Of a DNA stretch of 64,000 nt, positions 44,122 to 53,395 are shown piece after piece. Position 1 is the stretch's first letter. The number at the start of each line of letters is the position of its first letter. Under the pieces are notes generated by a model. It saw only the letters and a list, made by a program, of their open reading frames with translations. It was not told the DNA's origin and did not search any database. The position numbers and the translations under genes were made by a program. Source of the DNA: Duganella sp. BuS-21 (GTDB lineage Bacteria > Pseudomonadota > Gammaproteobacteria > Burkholderiales > Burkholderiaceae_D); assembly GCA_041874725.1 (NCBI GenBank), contig CP097466.1, forward strand, positions 5,642,001-5,706,000, given 5' to 3'.

Positions 44122-44970
44122 TCAGCCCTTGATGGTATCGAGCTGCTCCAGGGCCGCCGGCGGCAGCACCAGCGAGGCGGCGGCGACGTTCTGGCGCAGG
44201 TGGGCCACCGAAGAGGTGCCCGGAATCAGCAGGATGTTTGGCGAACGCTGCAGCAGCCAGGCTAGCGCGGTCTGCATCGGCGTGGCGCCCAGTTGCGCCG
44301 CCACCTGCTCCAGCGCGGCCGATTGCAGCGGCGAGAAACCGCCGAGCGGGAAGAACGGCACGTAGGCGATGCCATCCCTGGCCAGCTCATCAATCAGGGC
44401 GTCGTCGTGACGGTGCGCCAGGTTGTACTGGTTCTGCACGCAGACAATGGGAGCGATGCCGCGCGCCTGGCGCACTTGCGCGGCGGTCGCGTTGCTCAGG
44501 CCGATGTGGCGGATCAGGCCGCGCTGCCGCAGTTCCGCCAGCTTGGTGATGTGGGCTTCGATATCGCCTTCGGCCGGGCCCATGACGTCGAACATCAGGC
44601 GCATATTCACCACGTCCAGCACCTCCAGCCCGAGGTTGCGCAGGTTGTCGTGTACCGCCGCCTCCAGCTCGGCGGGCGACTGCGCCGGCAGCCAGGACGC
44701 GTCCGCACCGCGCGTGGCGCCGACCTTGGTGACGATGACCAGCTCGTCCGCATACGGGTGCAGGGCTTCGCGGATCAGCTGATTGGTAACGTGCGGGCCG
44801 TAGAAGTCGCTGGTGTCGATATGGTTGACGCCCAGCGCGGCCAGTTCGCGCAGCACGGCCAGCGCCTGGTCGCGGTTCTTCGGCGGACCGTAGACCTGCG
44901 GTCCGGCCAGCTGCATGGCGCCGTAGCCCATGCGGTTGATGGTCAGGTCGCCGAGTTGGAAGGTGCTCAT
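44122..44970 (-). CDS. Aldo/keto reductase
   Basis: A 282-residue NADPH-dependent TIM-barrel reductase. HIDTSDFYGPHVTNQLI contains the catalytic Asp and Tyr, and LVIVTKVGATRG the Lys. The late IPGTSSVAHLRQNVAAASL binds NADPH. It is divergent from a LysR regulator 100 bp away, which probably controls it. The substrate is unknown. Confidence 0.93.
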   Translation of the reverse strand: MSTFQLGDLTINRMGYGAMQLAGPQVYGPPKNRDQALAVLRELAALGVNHIDTSDFYGPHVTNQLIREALHPYADELVIVTKVGATRGADASWLPAQSPAELEAAVHDNLRNLGLEVLDVVNMRLMFDVMGPAEGDIEAHITKLAELRQRGLIRHIGLSNATAAQVRQARGIAPIVCVQNQYNLAHRHDDALIDELARDGIAYVPFFPLGGFSPLQSAALEQVAAQLGATPMQTALAWLLQRSPNILLIPGTSSVAHLRQNVAAASLVLPPAALEQLDTIKG

Positions 44971-45070
44971 GATGTTCTCCTGGTGGTTGATGGAGCCAGT
45001 CTATGAGCCTTTGCGCTGTGCGACAATACTGCACAATCACACAGCTTGTGCGGAATTCAGGACAGTCATC

Positions 45071-45970
45071 ATGGCAGAACTACAGGACATCGGCGCCTTC
45101 GTCGCGGTGGCAAAGCACGGCGGCTTTCGCGAGGCGGCGCGGCAGACCGGCAACAGCGCCTCGCAACTGAGCGAAGCGGTGCGGCGGCTGGAGGCGGGAC
45201 TCGGCGTGCGCCTGCTGAACCGCACCACGCGCAGCGTCGCCACCACCGACGCCGGCCAGCGCCTGCTGGAACAACTGGAGCCGGCGTTGGGCGCGGTGGA
45301 GTCGGCGCTGGACGTGGTGAACGGCTTCCGCGAGCGTCCGGCGGGACGCTTGCGGCTCAACGTGCCGCTCAGCGCGGCCAAGCTGATCCTGCCGCGCATC
45401 CTGCCGCCGTTCATGGCGGCCTATCCGGAGATCCAGGTCGAGGTCAACGTCGAGGACAGTTTCGTCGACCTGCTGCGCTCGGGTTGCGACGCCGGCATCC
45501 GTTACGAGGAGCGCATGGAACAGGACATGGTGGCGATCCCCATCGGGCCGCGCCGCCAGCGTTTCGCGGTGGCCGCCTCGCCCACCTACCTGGCAGGCCA
45601 CGGCCGGCCGAAACGGCCGCAGGACCTGCTCCAGCACATCTGCCTGCGTGGACGCTTTGCCAGCGGCGCCATGCCGGCCTGGGAATTCGAGCAGCGCGGC
45701 AAGAAGATCGTGATCGAACCGGCCGGACCGCTGATCGTCAGCCTGGGCGGCGGCGCCGAGCTGGCGGTCGACGCGGCGGTCGCCGGCAGCGGCATGATCA
45801 ACCTGTTCGAGGACTGGCTACAGCCCTACTTCGACCGCGGCGAACTGGAGCCGGTGCTGGAGCGCTGGTGGCCCAGCTTCAGCGGCCCGTCGCTGTACTA
45901 CCCGGGCCGGCGCTACCTGCCGGCGCCGCTGCGCGCCTTTGTCGACTTCATCCAGGCCATGCGCTGGTAG
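45071..45970 (+). CDS. LysR-family transcriptional regulator
   Basis: A 299-residue regulator. The N-terminal HTH is DIGAFVAVAKHGGFREAARQTGNSASQLSEAVRRLEAGLGVRLLNRTTR. The effector-binding domain starts near GRLRLNVPLSAAKLILP. The pattern is of the group often paired with aldo/keto reductases. The ATG at 45071 is preferred to the 47 extra upstream codons, which overlap the divergent promoter. Divergent from the reductase gene. Confidence 0.92.
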   Translation: MAELQDIGAFVAVAKHGGFREAARQTGNSASQLSEAVRRLEAGLGVRLLNRTTRSVATTDAGQRLLEQLEPALGAVESALDVVNGFRERPAGRLRLNVPLSAAKLILPRILPPFMAAYPEIQVEVNVEDSFVDLLRSGCDAGIRYEERMEQDMVAIPIGPRRQRFAVAASPTYLAGHGRPKRPQDLLQHICLRGRFASGAMPAWEFEQRGKKIVIEPAGPLIVSLGGGAELAVDAAVAGSGMINLFEDWLQPYFDRGELEPVLERWWPSFSGPSLYYPGRRYLPAPLRAFVDFIQAMRW

Positions 45971-45974
45971 CGAC

Positions 45975-46718
45975 TTATTGATTGACCTTGCCCGGCAGGG
46001 TCAGCTTGCCGGAGGCGACCTTGAACACGTCCACTACGCACAGCAGCCGGTTGTGTACGCTGGCGTTGACGCGCAGGGCCGAGGTCACGCCGTCGAAGCC
46101 GGCCTGGGTGACCACGCCGATGTCGTCGAACGGCACTTTCACTTCCACGCTGTCGGCATTGAACACCGGCGTATAGCCGGGGCTGTCGATCAGCAGCGGC
46201 AGGCCGGGCCAGGTGCGCGGCAGCTTCGGCTTGGCGCCGGCTGGAATATCGACCACCTTCAGCGCACCCTTGCCGCAGGCGTCGTCCGGTTGCAACACCA
46301 CCCAGTGCGAATGCCACAGGTCGCCGTCGTTGGTCAGGTTGCCGTCGCCGTTCTCGTCGTACAGCGGGGTGTCGTCGAAATCCGGATGCGAGGTCACGGC
46401 AAAGGCCAGGATGCCGGCGCCCTGGTCGAAGCCCACCGCCGACGGATCGATGGTGGTCGGCCAGACATAGGAGAAGACGTCGCTGCCGGCCAGCTTGCCG
46501 ACCTTGGACGGCTTGGATTGCCCGGCCTTGCCAGAAACGGCCATGTGGAACACCGCCAGGTTGCCTTCGGTGGTGATCTTGGTGTGGACGATATCGAACG
46601 GCGCCTTGACCGTCTTGGCAGGCGCGCTGGCGATGCCGCCCTTGTGGCCGTCGTGGGCCTGCGCGGCAAGCGCCGACAGACTGAGGACGACGGCAATGAT
46701 CGCGGTGACAAATTTCAT
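45975..46718 (-). CDS. Exported protein of unknown function with an acidic Ca-binding-like loop
   Basis: A 247-residue periplasmic protein. The signal peptide ends at ALAAQA and is followed by HDGHKGG, a possible metal-binding stretch. YDENGDGNLTNDGDLWHSHW resembles an EF-hand-type loop. The protein has a beta-sandwich-like composition; no family is recognised. GGAGAAG within the upstream codons supports the ATG at 46718 over 46730. Its stop lies five bases from the LysR stop (convergent). Confidence 0.7.
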   Translation of the reverse strand: MKFVTAIIAVVLSLSALAAQAHDGHKGGIASAPAKTVKAPFDIVHTKITTEGNLAVFHMAVSGKAGQSKPSKVGKLAGSDVFSYVWPTTIDPSAVGFDQGAGILAFAVTSHPDFDDTPLYDENGDGNLTNDGDLWHSHWVVLQPDDACGKGALKVVDIPAGAKPKLPRTWPGLPLLIDSPGYTPVFNADSVEVKVPFDDIGVVTQAGFDGVTSALRVNASVHNRLLCVVDVFKVASGKLTLPGKVNQ

Positions 46719-46912
46719 TTTCTTCTCCATTTTAGTAGGAGTCCTATGTATTTAGAACTCAAAAAACGACGCGCTCGCGCCGTGCCTGAAACACAGCATA
46801 ACAGCTTTTTGAAATTAATCAAGACTCCTAATCAGTTTATGCTGCAGTGCCGCTAGCTCTGTTTCAATGTTGACGATATAGTCAGTACACAAATCACAAC
46901 AAAGGAGACAGC

Positions 46913-47584
46913 ATGACCCTCAAACCTTCGTTTGCACTGCTCTGTTTCATCCTGCCCTGTGCGCTGGCACAGGCGGGCAACCACGAATCGGTAGCGGCCC
47001 CGGCGCCGGCGGTCGGCGATTCGTGGACCTATCAGTACACCGATGTGTGGAAAGGCGCCAAGGGCAACATCAACCGGCTGGAAGTGGCCGCCATCGACCA
47101 GGCCGGCGTGCACATGGAAATCAAGCGCGCCGCCAGCGGCGCCCTGATCAACACCCAGTTGTTCAGCCCGGAAATGAACCCCATCGATCGCGGCGCCATG
47201 CATTTCGCGCCCTCGTTCCCGCGCTACGCCTTCCCGCTGGCGCCGGGCAAGGAATGGGCGAGCGAAGTGGTCGGCGACAACAGCAAGGCCGGCAAGCAAT
47301 GGCGCTACCAGATCAAAGGCAAGGTGCAAGACTGGGAAAAAGTGCGCGTGCCGGCCGGCGAATTTGAAGCCTTGAAAATCGTGATCGACGCGCAGTACGG
47401 CGCGGTGGACGGCAGCGCCGGCGGCGGCCGCCTGATCGAGACCGTCTGGTTCGTTCCGGCGCTCAACAACTACGTCAAGCTCGACTACCAGGACAGCGAC
47501 GCTCAGGGCCGCCTCTACAGCCGCGACAGCTGGGAGCTGACCGCCTACGGCCATAAGACGCCGCCGCTGGCCTCGTCTCGTTGA
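46913..47584 (+). CDS. Exported protein of unknown function
   Basis: A 223-residue protein with a Sec signal (LLCFILPCALAQA). The body begins VGDSWTYQYTDVWKG; its later VPAGEFEALKIVI and ETVWFVPALNNYVKLDYQ are typical of a family of secreted beta-rich proteins of unknown role. AAAGGAG precedes the ATG. Not linked to its neighbours by an operon. Confidence 0.75.
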   Translation: MTLKPSFALLCFILPCALAQAGNHESVAAPAPAVGDSWTYQYTDVWKGAKGNINRLEVAAIDQAGVHMEIKRAASGALINTQLFSPEMNPIDRGAMHFAPSFPRYAFPLAPGKEWASEVVGDNSKAGKQWRYQIKGKVQDWEKVRVPAGEFEALKIVIDAQYGAVDGSAGGGRLIETVWFVPALNNYVKLDYQDSDAQGRLYSRDSWELTAYGHKTPPLASSR

Positions 47585-47605
47585 TCCGCTAAGCGCTGAC
47601 CGCGT

Positions 47606-48973
47606 TTATTTGGTGATTTTCAAAATGGCCGACGCCAGCTTGGAGAAGCATGGCGTCAGGTCGGCCTGGGTGGCCGCGTAGCAGTACACGCCCACCGGCT
47701 TGCTGGGACGCGCGCAGCGGGCCGGCGCGTCGACCGCGTTGGCCATGCACTTCAGCGTGTCCTCGCCCTTTTCCTTGTCGGCGCCGGAAGCGGCTTTCAG
47801 CTGCGAGCCCAGTCCCAGCGTGAATACATAGATGCCCTCGTCCTGCGATTTGGCCGCCATGGCTTCCACCAGGTTGCGCGCGGCGCGGTTGACGTTCTGG
47901 TAGGTGATGGCATTGGTCACCACGCGCGGCGTGGTCGTCACCACCTTGAATTCGCGCGCGGTCACATCATGGCCGTTGTACCAGTCGGGCAAGGAGGTCA
48001 CGCGGTCCGACAACTGCGCCCTGCGGTCCAGCGACTCGTTGTAGCCGAGATTGTAGGGATTGCATTTGCCGGCCAGCGCGGTGTTGTTGTCGTCCGGGCT
48101 GTACAGGCCGGACGGCTCGCCGGAGCCGTCATCATCGGTGGCGATGGTGCCGGCCACGGTGCAGTCGGTGGAATTCTTCCAGTTCAGGTAGGCCGCAAAC
48201 GAGTTCGGCGCACCGTCCGAGAAGAAGATGATCACGCGCAGGTTGGAGCGGTTCAGGTTGGCCGAGGGCACGCTATTCAGTTGCGCGCGCGCGCGCCACA
48301 TGCCCTCCGGCGAGGCCGTCGAGCCCTCGAACTTGAGCGCCTTGATGTGCGTCTCCATGCTGGTGCGGTCGAAGCCGCGCAGGGTTGGGCGGATCGCGTC
48401 GTCCACTTCCGAGCCGTAGGCGAAATGCACCAGGCCCACCCGGTCCTGGGTCGAATTGAATTGCTTGAGGAAGGTGATGGCCGAACTGCGCACATTGGCG
48501 GCGCTGTCGGACAGCGAACCCGAGGTGTCGAGCGTGATCACCATGTCCAGGTCCTTGCGCGTGGTCTGCGTCAGCACGCCCGGCGTCAGCGGACCGCTGA
48601 GGTTGCCGCCCAGCAGCGACGCCGGCATGGTGGCCGAGGCCGAGACCGACACCGTGACCTGGCCACCGCTGTAGCTGACCTGGGTGTCGCCCAGCGTGGC
48701 GGTCGAGCCCAGGTAGCCGGCCGGGAAGTTGGCGTTGAAGAAGCGCGCCGCCGCCGCCTTGGCGTTGGCGGTCTGGGTGGCCTGGTCACCGCCGAGGCTG
48801 GTGGCGCGCGCGCCGGCCAGCGCGGCCGAGTCGGTGGCGGCGTTGAGCTTGGCCTTGATCATGTAGCTCAGGCCGGCGCTGAAGGCCAGCCCGGCCGCCA
48901 TGATCAGCACCAGCATGCCGATGACGATCAGCGGCAGCACCGCCCCGCGTTGTTTATGTGTGTAGGTAGCCAT
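47606..48973 (-). CDS. tadG: TadG-like pilus-assembly protein with vWA domain
   Basis: A 455-residue protein. The N-terminus KQRGAVLPLIVIGMLVLIMAAGLAFSAG is a prepilin-like hydrophobic segment, then a TadG-type SYMIKAKLNAATDSAALAGARA. A von Willebrand A domain follows from about residue 140 (DMVITLDTSGSLSDSAANVR; MIDAS DxSGS). Such proteins accompany TadE pseudopilins in Tad pili. It lies two bases after the TadE-like gene, so the three minus-strand genes form one operon. Confidence 0.88.
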   Translation of the reverse strand: MATYTHKQRGAVLPLIVIGMLVLIMAAGLAFSAGLSYMIKAKLNAATDSAALAGARATSLGGDQATQTANAKAAAARFFNANFPAGYLGSTATLGDTQVSYSGGQVTVSVSASATMPASLLGGNLSGPLTPGVLTQTTRKDLDMVITLDTSGSLSDSAANVRSSAITFLKQFNSTQDRVGLVHFAYGSEVDDAIRPTLRGFDRTSMETHIKALKFEGSTASPEGMWRARAQLNSVPSANLNRSNLRVIIFFSDGAPNSFAAYLNWKNSTDCTVAGTIATDDDGSGEPSGLYSPDDNNTALAGKCNPYNLGYNESLDRRAQLSDRVTSLPDWYNGHDVTAREFKVVTTTPRVVTNAITYQNVNRAARNLVEAMAAKSQDEGIYVFTLGLGSQLKAASGADKEKGEDTLKCMANAVDAPARCARPSKPVGVYCYAATQADLTPCFSKLASAILKITK

Positions 48974-48975
48974 GA

Positions 48976-49602
48976 TCAGAATATCGACATCGAATAAAGG
49001 TTGGGTCCTATGGTCGAGGTGCCCAGCGGCCCGAAGGTGACCGGCGCGAACACCATGTCGAACTTGTAGAATGCTTCGACCACGTAGACCACCTCGCCGT
49101 CGGCCAGCTGATTGCTCATCAACGTGGTGGTCGGTGCGTTGCTGCCGGTCGGCACCACGCAGGTGCCGGCCACGCCGCTCGCCCAGTTACCGCAGCTCCA
49201 CACCTTGCTGGTCGGCGCATAGCCGCTGACGCGGTAGCCGCGATTGTTGACGCTGTCATCCCAGCGGTACTGTTCCAGCACGATGGTGCGGGTGCCGCTG
49301 CCGCTGGTCTGTCCCATGATGCGGGTGACGTACAGCATGCCCTGCTTGTTCATGTCCAGCGGCGGCGCCGAGGCCGCCACCTGGCCGATGATGGTCTGGG
49401 CGTTCTCCGACAGCTGCAGCTTGCCGCGCGAGGCCAGGTTGGCGCCTTCGCGGCTCAGGTTAATCAAGATCATATTAGCCTGGATGCCGCGCGCCACATC
49501 GACCAGGCTGAGGAACAGGATGATGATCACCGGCAGGATCAAGGCCACCTCGACGGCGGCAATGCCGGCCGCGCGGCGGCGCGAACGATATACCGGCTTC
49601 AT
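48976..49602 (-). CDS. tadE: TadE-like pseudopilin
   Basis: A 208-residue minor pilin-type protein. AAGIAAVEVALILPVIIILFLSLVDVARGIQ has the prepilin cleavage Gly, Glu at +5 and a hydrophobic stalk. Its start overlaps the stop of the upstream TadE-like gene (TGATG), and the vWA gene follows immediately, so it is a translationally coupled operon. Confidence 0.88.
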   Translation of the reverse strand: MKPVYRSRRRAAGIAAVEVALILPVIIILFLSLVDVARGIQANMILINLSREGANLASRGKLQLSENAQTIIGQVAASAPPLDMNKQGMLYVTRIMGQTSGSGTRTIVLEQYRWDDSVNNRGYRVSGYAPTSKVWSCGNWASGVAGTCVVPTGSNAPTTTLMSNQLADGEVVYVVEAFYKFDMVFAPVTFGPLGTSTIGPNLYSMSIF

Positions 49603-50081
49603 CAGCTACCCCAGCTTTCGTTCTTCATGGTGGCCGCCACCGCGAAGTTCAGCTTGCCATTTTTGAAGAAGGCGCCGATCAGCGGCGTGCGCAAGGTCCA
49701 GGTGCAATCGAGGCGGATCACCACGATATCGTCCGGGCCGCCGAACATGGTGCTGGAATAGTTGGCCGAACTGGCATAGGTGGCGCCGTTGACCGAGATC
49801 ACCGGCGACACCATGTCATACATGCCCGCCGAGCTGTTGCGCATGACGTTGATCATCGCCTGGAAGCGCGCGGGCGTGCTGGAGCTGTCCTGGTCGGTGC
49901 GGCCGGTGACGCCGTAGCGCGTGCCTTCGCGCACCGCGTACTGCATGCTCATGGTGGTGAAGAAAATGATGGAAAATTCCAGGATGGCGAACATCAGCAG
50001 CAGCACGATCGGCGCCACCAGGGCCATTTCCACCACGGCCGATCCGCCTTGGCGGCGGCGCGAAAAATTAGATACTCTCAT
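49602..50081 (-). CDS. tadE: TadE-like pseudopilin
   Basis: A 159-residue minor pilin-type protein. The N-terminus is RRRQGGSAVVEMALVAPIVLLLMFAILEFSIIF, with a Gly/Ser processing site and Glu at +5. First gene of the minus-strand minor-pilin operon. The ATG at 50081 is preferred for the length of its leader, but no Shine-Dalgarno is clear; an upstream start at 50138 is possible. Confidence 0.82.
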   Translation of the reverse strand: MRVSNFSRRRQGGSAVVEMALVAPIVLLLMFAILEFSIIFFTTMSMQYAVREGTRYGVTGRTDQDSSSTPARFQAMINVMRNSSAGMYDMVSPVISVNGATYASSANYSSTMFGGPDDIVVIRLDCTWTLRTPLIGAFFKNGKLNFAVAATMKNESWGS

Positions 50082-50399
50082 GACGTCATATTGGGAATAT
50101 AAAACAAGGAAATGCGGCGGTGGCGCGTTGCGCGGCACGGCGTAGCGGCGTTCCGGATTCTGATGCAGGCCGGCGGCGTCACGGGATTGGGGTGGCGATG
50201 GTTCATTGTAGCGTGATTCAAAAGTTTCGTCTTGTTATTTAAAGTTAACTATAAGTACCGAATAGCAAGCCACGCTGGCGCCCGCGCCGTAGCAACGGAA
50301 ATACATACTTTACAGGATGCGATTCTATGAGTAGACTCCCCGAATTGCAACTAGTGCAACAAATGTTGACCAGAAATCAAACATTGTTATTCCAACAGC
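50082..50399. promoter_or_regulatory. Divergent promoter region, minor pilins and sensor kinase
   Basis: 318 bp between divergent genes. The middle is AT-rich (TTATTTAAAGTTAACTATAAG). Near the kinase start are two inverted repeats, TTGCA-ACTAG-TGCAA (50345-50359) and CAAC-AAAT-GTTG (50357-50368). The latter shares ACAAATGT with the operator-like sites before the Flp genes. No other gene is seen. Confidence 0.4.
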
Positions 50400-52079
50400 A
50401 TGCCGCAACCCATTCATGACATCGATACCCCCAAGGGACGCAACGGCGATGTGGCCGGCGCTTCGATGGTGTTTGTCATGCGCCTGCTGCTGGCGCTGTC
50501 CGCCCTGCTGACGCTGTCGATCGCTCCGGGCGACCTCGGCAACGCTGGCGTGCAGGGCGCGCTATCGTGGATGATCTTCAGCGCCTACCTGGCCCACAGC
50601 ATCACGCTGTTGGTGGCGGCGCGGCGCCACGGCAATCCCTTCTGGCACGGCAAGCTGGTGTATTGGCTGGACCTGGGCTGGTACGGCCTGATGGTGTATT
50701 GCAGCGGCGGCAGCAACAGCTTCTTCTTCCCCTTCTTTTTCTTCGTGATCCTGACCGCCTCGTTCCAATGGGGCTTCGACGAGGGCGCGCGCATCACGCT
50801 GGCCTCGGCGCTGGTGCTGGCGCTGGCCACCTGGCTGGCCGACCAGGGCGCCAACCACGCCAACCTGCTGCTGCGCACCACCTTCCTGCTGGCGCTCGGC
50901 TACATGATTTCCTATTGGGGCGGACTGGGCCTGACCCAGCGCCGCCGCCTCAACCTGCTGCGCCGGGTCAGCCAGCTGTCCAATCCGCGCTTCGGGGTCG
51001 ACCAGACCATCGGCTCGATGCTGCAGCAGACCGGCCGCTTTTATCACGCCAGCAACTGCCTGCTGCTGATGCGCGGCGGCGCCGACGAGTTGTGGCAGCT
51101 GCACTCGGCCACGGCGGACAAGGTGACACTGTCGCATTTATCCGACGCCGCCGCCGCCCCGCTGCTGGCGTTCTCCCCCAAGATGCTGGTGCAATATGCC
51201 CAGCCGCTGCACCCGCGCCTGCCGCGCACGGCCGAGACGCGCCAGCGCGCGGCCGGCCAGGCGCGCTGGGAAGCGCTGCCGCCCGAGCAACTGGTGCACC
51301 TGGTCGACCTGCTCGACGCCAGCTCCCTGATCAGCGTGCCGCTGCCGCTGCGCAAGGGCGAAGGCCGGCTGTACGTGGTCTCCGGGGCCGACCGCCTGAC
51401 CCGCGGCGACGCCGCCTTCCTGTACCAGCTGGCCACCCAGTTCTTCCCGGTGATCGAAAACATCGTGCTGCTCGACCGGCTGGCGTCCGACGCCGCCTTC
51501 CGCGAGCGGCAGAAAATCGCCCGCGACTTGCACGACACCACGATCCAGCCCTACATCGGCCTGCGCCATGGCATCGCCGCGATCCGCCAATCGGTGCAAA
51601 CAGAGCACCCATGTGCGGCGGAACTCGATAAACTACTGGACATGACGAGCCAGGTCATCACCGACATGCGCGCCTTCGCCAAGACCGTGCGGGAAGGCGC
51701 GGCGCGGCAGGAGACCGAGTTGCTGGTGGCTTTGCGCCGCCAGGCCACGCAAGTGCGCGAATTCTACGGCCTGACCATCAGCATCGAGGCGGCCGAGGAT
51801 TTCCGCCTGAGCGACCGCCTGGCGGCCGAGGTGTTCCAGATCGTCAACGAAGGCATGAGCAACATCCGCAAGCATACCCGTGCGCGCAACGGCCGCATTC
51901 ACCTCAACAATGTGGATGAGCAGTTGCACATACGGATTGAAAATGAAACCCCGGAAGGTCCACCGGCCCAATTCCTGCCAGGATCGATCGCCGAGCGCAC
52001 CACCGCGCTCGGCGGCACGATCGAGATAGGCCAGACGGCGCAAGGCGCGACCACTGTCCATATCGCCATTCCGGTCTGA
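50400..52079 (+). CDS. NarL-type sensor histidine kinase (Tad locus)
   Basis: A 559-residue membrane kinase. Residues 20-180 contain about six hydrophobic segments. A GAF-like region follows. The HisKA_3 box ERQKIARDLHDTTIQPYIGLRHG has phosphorylated H378, and the HATPase domain ends in IAERTTALGGTIEIGQTAQGATTVHIAIPV. It lies 14 bp upstream of a LuxR-type regulator and between two pilus gene sets. A role in controlling pilus genes is likely by position. Confidence 0.9.
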   Translation: MPQPIHDIDTPKGRNGDVAGASMVFVMRLLLALSALLTLSIAPGDLGNAGVQGALSWMIFSAYLAHSITLLVAARRHGNPFWHGKLVYWLDLGWYGLMVYCSGGSNSFFFPFFFFVILTASFQWGFDEGARITLASALVLALATWLADQGANHANLLLRTTFLLALGYMISYWGGLGLTQRRRLNLLRRVSQLSNPRFGVDQTIGSMLQQTGRFYHASNCLLLMRGGADELWQLHSATADKVTLSHLSDAAAAPLLAFSPKMLVQYAQPLHPRLPRTAETRQRAAGQARWEALPPEQLVHLVDLLDASSLISVPLPLRKGEGRLYVVSGADRLTRGDAAFLYQLATQFFPVIENIVLLDRLASDAAFRERQKIARDLHDTTIQPYIGLRHGIAAIRQSVQTEHPCAAELDKLLDMTSQVITDMRAFAKTVREGAARQETELLVALRRQATQVREFYGLTISIEAAEDFRLSDRLAAEVFQIVNEGMSNIRKHTRARNGRIHLNNVDEQLHIRIENETPEGPPAQFLPGSIAERTTALGGTIEIGQTAQGATTVHIAIPV

Positions 52080-52093
52080 GTCCTGAAAGAGAA

Positions 52094-52762
52094 ATGACCA
52101 CTACCGACACCAACACGCCGATCCGCATCATGCTGGTCGACGACCACAAGACCATGTTGTGGGGGCTGGAAAAACTGATCGAAGGCGCCGGCGCGGCCCT
52201 GACTCTGGTCGGCACCGCCCACAACAATGAGAGCGCGCTGCGCGAAGGTGCCCGCCTGCGTCCCGACCTGATCGTGCTCGACCTCGATCTCGAAGGCCGC
52301 AGCTCGATCGAAATCCTGCCGCAGCTGCTGCAGGACAGCGGCGCGCGCGTGCTGATCCTCAGCGGCAACCGCGACCAGGCCCTGCTGGCGCAAGCGGTCA
52401 AGCTCGGCGCGCGCGGCGTGGTCAGCAAGGAAGCGCCGGCCGAAGTGCTATTGCAGGCCATCGAGCGCGTGCGCGCCGGCGAGATGCACCTGGACGCCAG
52501 CCTGATGGGCGCGTTGCTGGGCCAGAGCGCACCGGCCAAGGCCGATCCCGAAGCGCAACGCATCGCTTCGCTCACGCCGAAGGAGCGCAAGATCGTCGCC
52601 ACCGTGGTCGAGAGCAACGGCGCGGCCAACAAGGAACTGGCGGCCAAGCTGTTCATCGCCGAGCCGACGCTGCGCAACAACCTCACCTCCATCTATCAAA
52701 AACTGGGCGTGGCCAACCGCCTGGAACTGTACGTCTACGCCACCCGCCACGGGCTGCAGTAA
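52094..52762 (+). CDS. NarL/LuxR-family response regulator (Tad locus)
   Basis: A 222-residue regulator. The receiver has D16/D17, phospho-Asp D63 (LIVLDLDLEG) and a KEAP end. The C-terminal LuxR HTH is LTPKERKIVATVVESNGAANKELAAKLFIAEPTLRNNLTSIYQKLGV. Partner of the kinase directly upstream. The Flp operator-like sites start 19 bp after its stop, so it is the obvious candidate to bind them. Confidence 0.93.
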   Translation: MTTTDTNTPIRIMLVDDHKTMLWGLEKLIEGAGAALTLVGTAHNNESALREGARLRPDLIVLDLDLEGRSSIEILPQLLQDSGARVLILSGNRDQALLAQAVKLGARGVVSKEAPAEVLLQAIERVRAGEMHLDASLMGALLGQSAPAKADPEAQRIASLTPKERKIVATVVESNGAANKELAAKLFIAEPTLRNNLTSIYQKLGVANRLELYVYATRHGLQ

Positions 52763-52780
52763 GACCAACCGGCGCGGCGC

Positions 52781-52850
52781 GTGACAAATGTCACGCCGCC
52801 GCCGCTGAAAATCGTGACCTCCCTCCTCCCCACAAAGTGACATCCGTCCG
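52781..52850 (+). promoter_or_regulatory. Operator-like sites ahead of the first Flp unit
   Basis: GTGACA-AA-TGTCAC (52781-52794), a half-site GTGACCT (52814) and GTGACATCCGTCCG (52837-52850). The same set, with the same 33- and 55/56-bp offsets, recurs at 54272, and a compressed set at 53854. TTCCGTAGAATTCAAT follows as a likely promoter region. Confidence 0.6.
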
Positions 52851-52948
52851 CTGCGCCGCCGCCGTGCCTTCCGTAGAATTCAATACATCAGCAGCGTTGT
52901 TGTAACGGCTGAACCGGCAACGGAACCCCAACACAAAGGAGCATGAGA

Positions 52949-53092
52949 ATGCGGATTTCAACAAGGAAGGCCAACCGCGCATACCGTCTGATCGGTCGAG
53001 CGCAAGGCGCCACCTTGATGGAGTATGCGCTCCTCGTGGCCCTCGGGTCGGTGATCATCATCATCGCGCTGCTCGCTTTTTTTAGGACCTAA
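52949..53092 (+). CDS. Short divergent Flp-type prepilin
   Basis: A 47-codon gene. Residues 1-20 are a basic leader (MRISTRKANRAYRLIGRAQG). Cleavage is expected after Gly20, leaving ATLMEYALLVALGSVIIIIALLAFF with Glu at +5 and Tyr at +6 as in Flp pilins. It lacks the Flp C-terminal part (GLGxGIKxKI). AAAGGAG lies seven bases before the ATG at 52949. It is unlike the four ordinary Flp genes downstream and may be a minor or variant pilin. Confidence 0.65.
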   Translation: MRISTRKANRAYRLIGRAQGATLMEYALLVALGSVIIIIALLAFFRT

Positions 53093-53163
53093 AACCTGAG
53101 CCCAGTTTTAGTTGAATTGACGATGTAAAACGACATTTAACGCACATATCCAAGGAAACTATA

Positions 53164-53337
53164 ATGAACGCCATCAAAAACTTCATCGCCGACGAATCCG
53201 GTATCACCGCCATCGAATACGCACTGATGGCAGCCGCCATCGGCGGCATCATCACCGTCGCCTTCACCGGCCTGGGCAATGGCATCAAGACCAAGATCAA
53301 CGCCATCATCACCAGCCTCGGCGGCACCACCGTTTAA
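53164..53337 (+). CDS. flp: Flp-type major pilin 1
   Basis: A 57-residue type IVb prepilin: MNAIKNFIADESG leader cleaved after Gly13, then ITAIEYALMAAAIGGIITVAF (Glu +5, Tyr +6) and GLGNGIKTKINAIITSLGGTTV. Structural subunit of the Tad/Flp pilus, processed by CpaA. AAGGAAAC precedes the ATG. Its protein is identical to Flp 2 and DNA differs at a few third positions, so the two are a recent duplicate or under gene conversion. Confidence 0.93.
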   Translation: MNAIKNFIADESGITAIEYALMAAAIGGIITVAFTGLGNGIKTKINAIITSLGGTTV

Positions 53338-53395
53338 GCGCGGCGCACACCCTGCACACCGATACCCCCCCCTACACAAGCACAAGGACACCATC

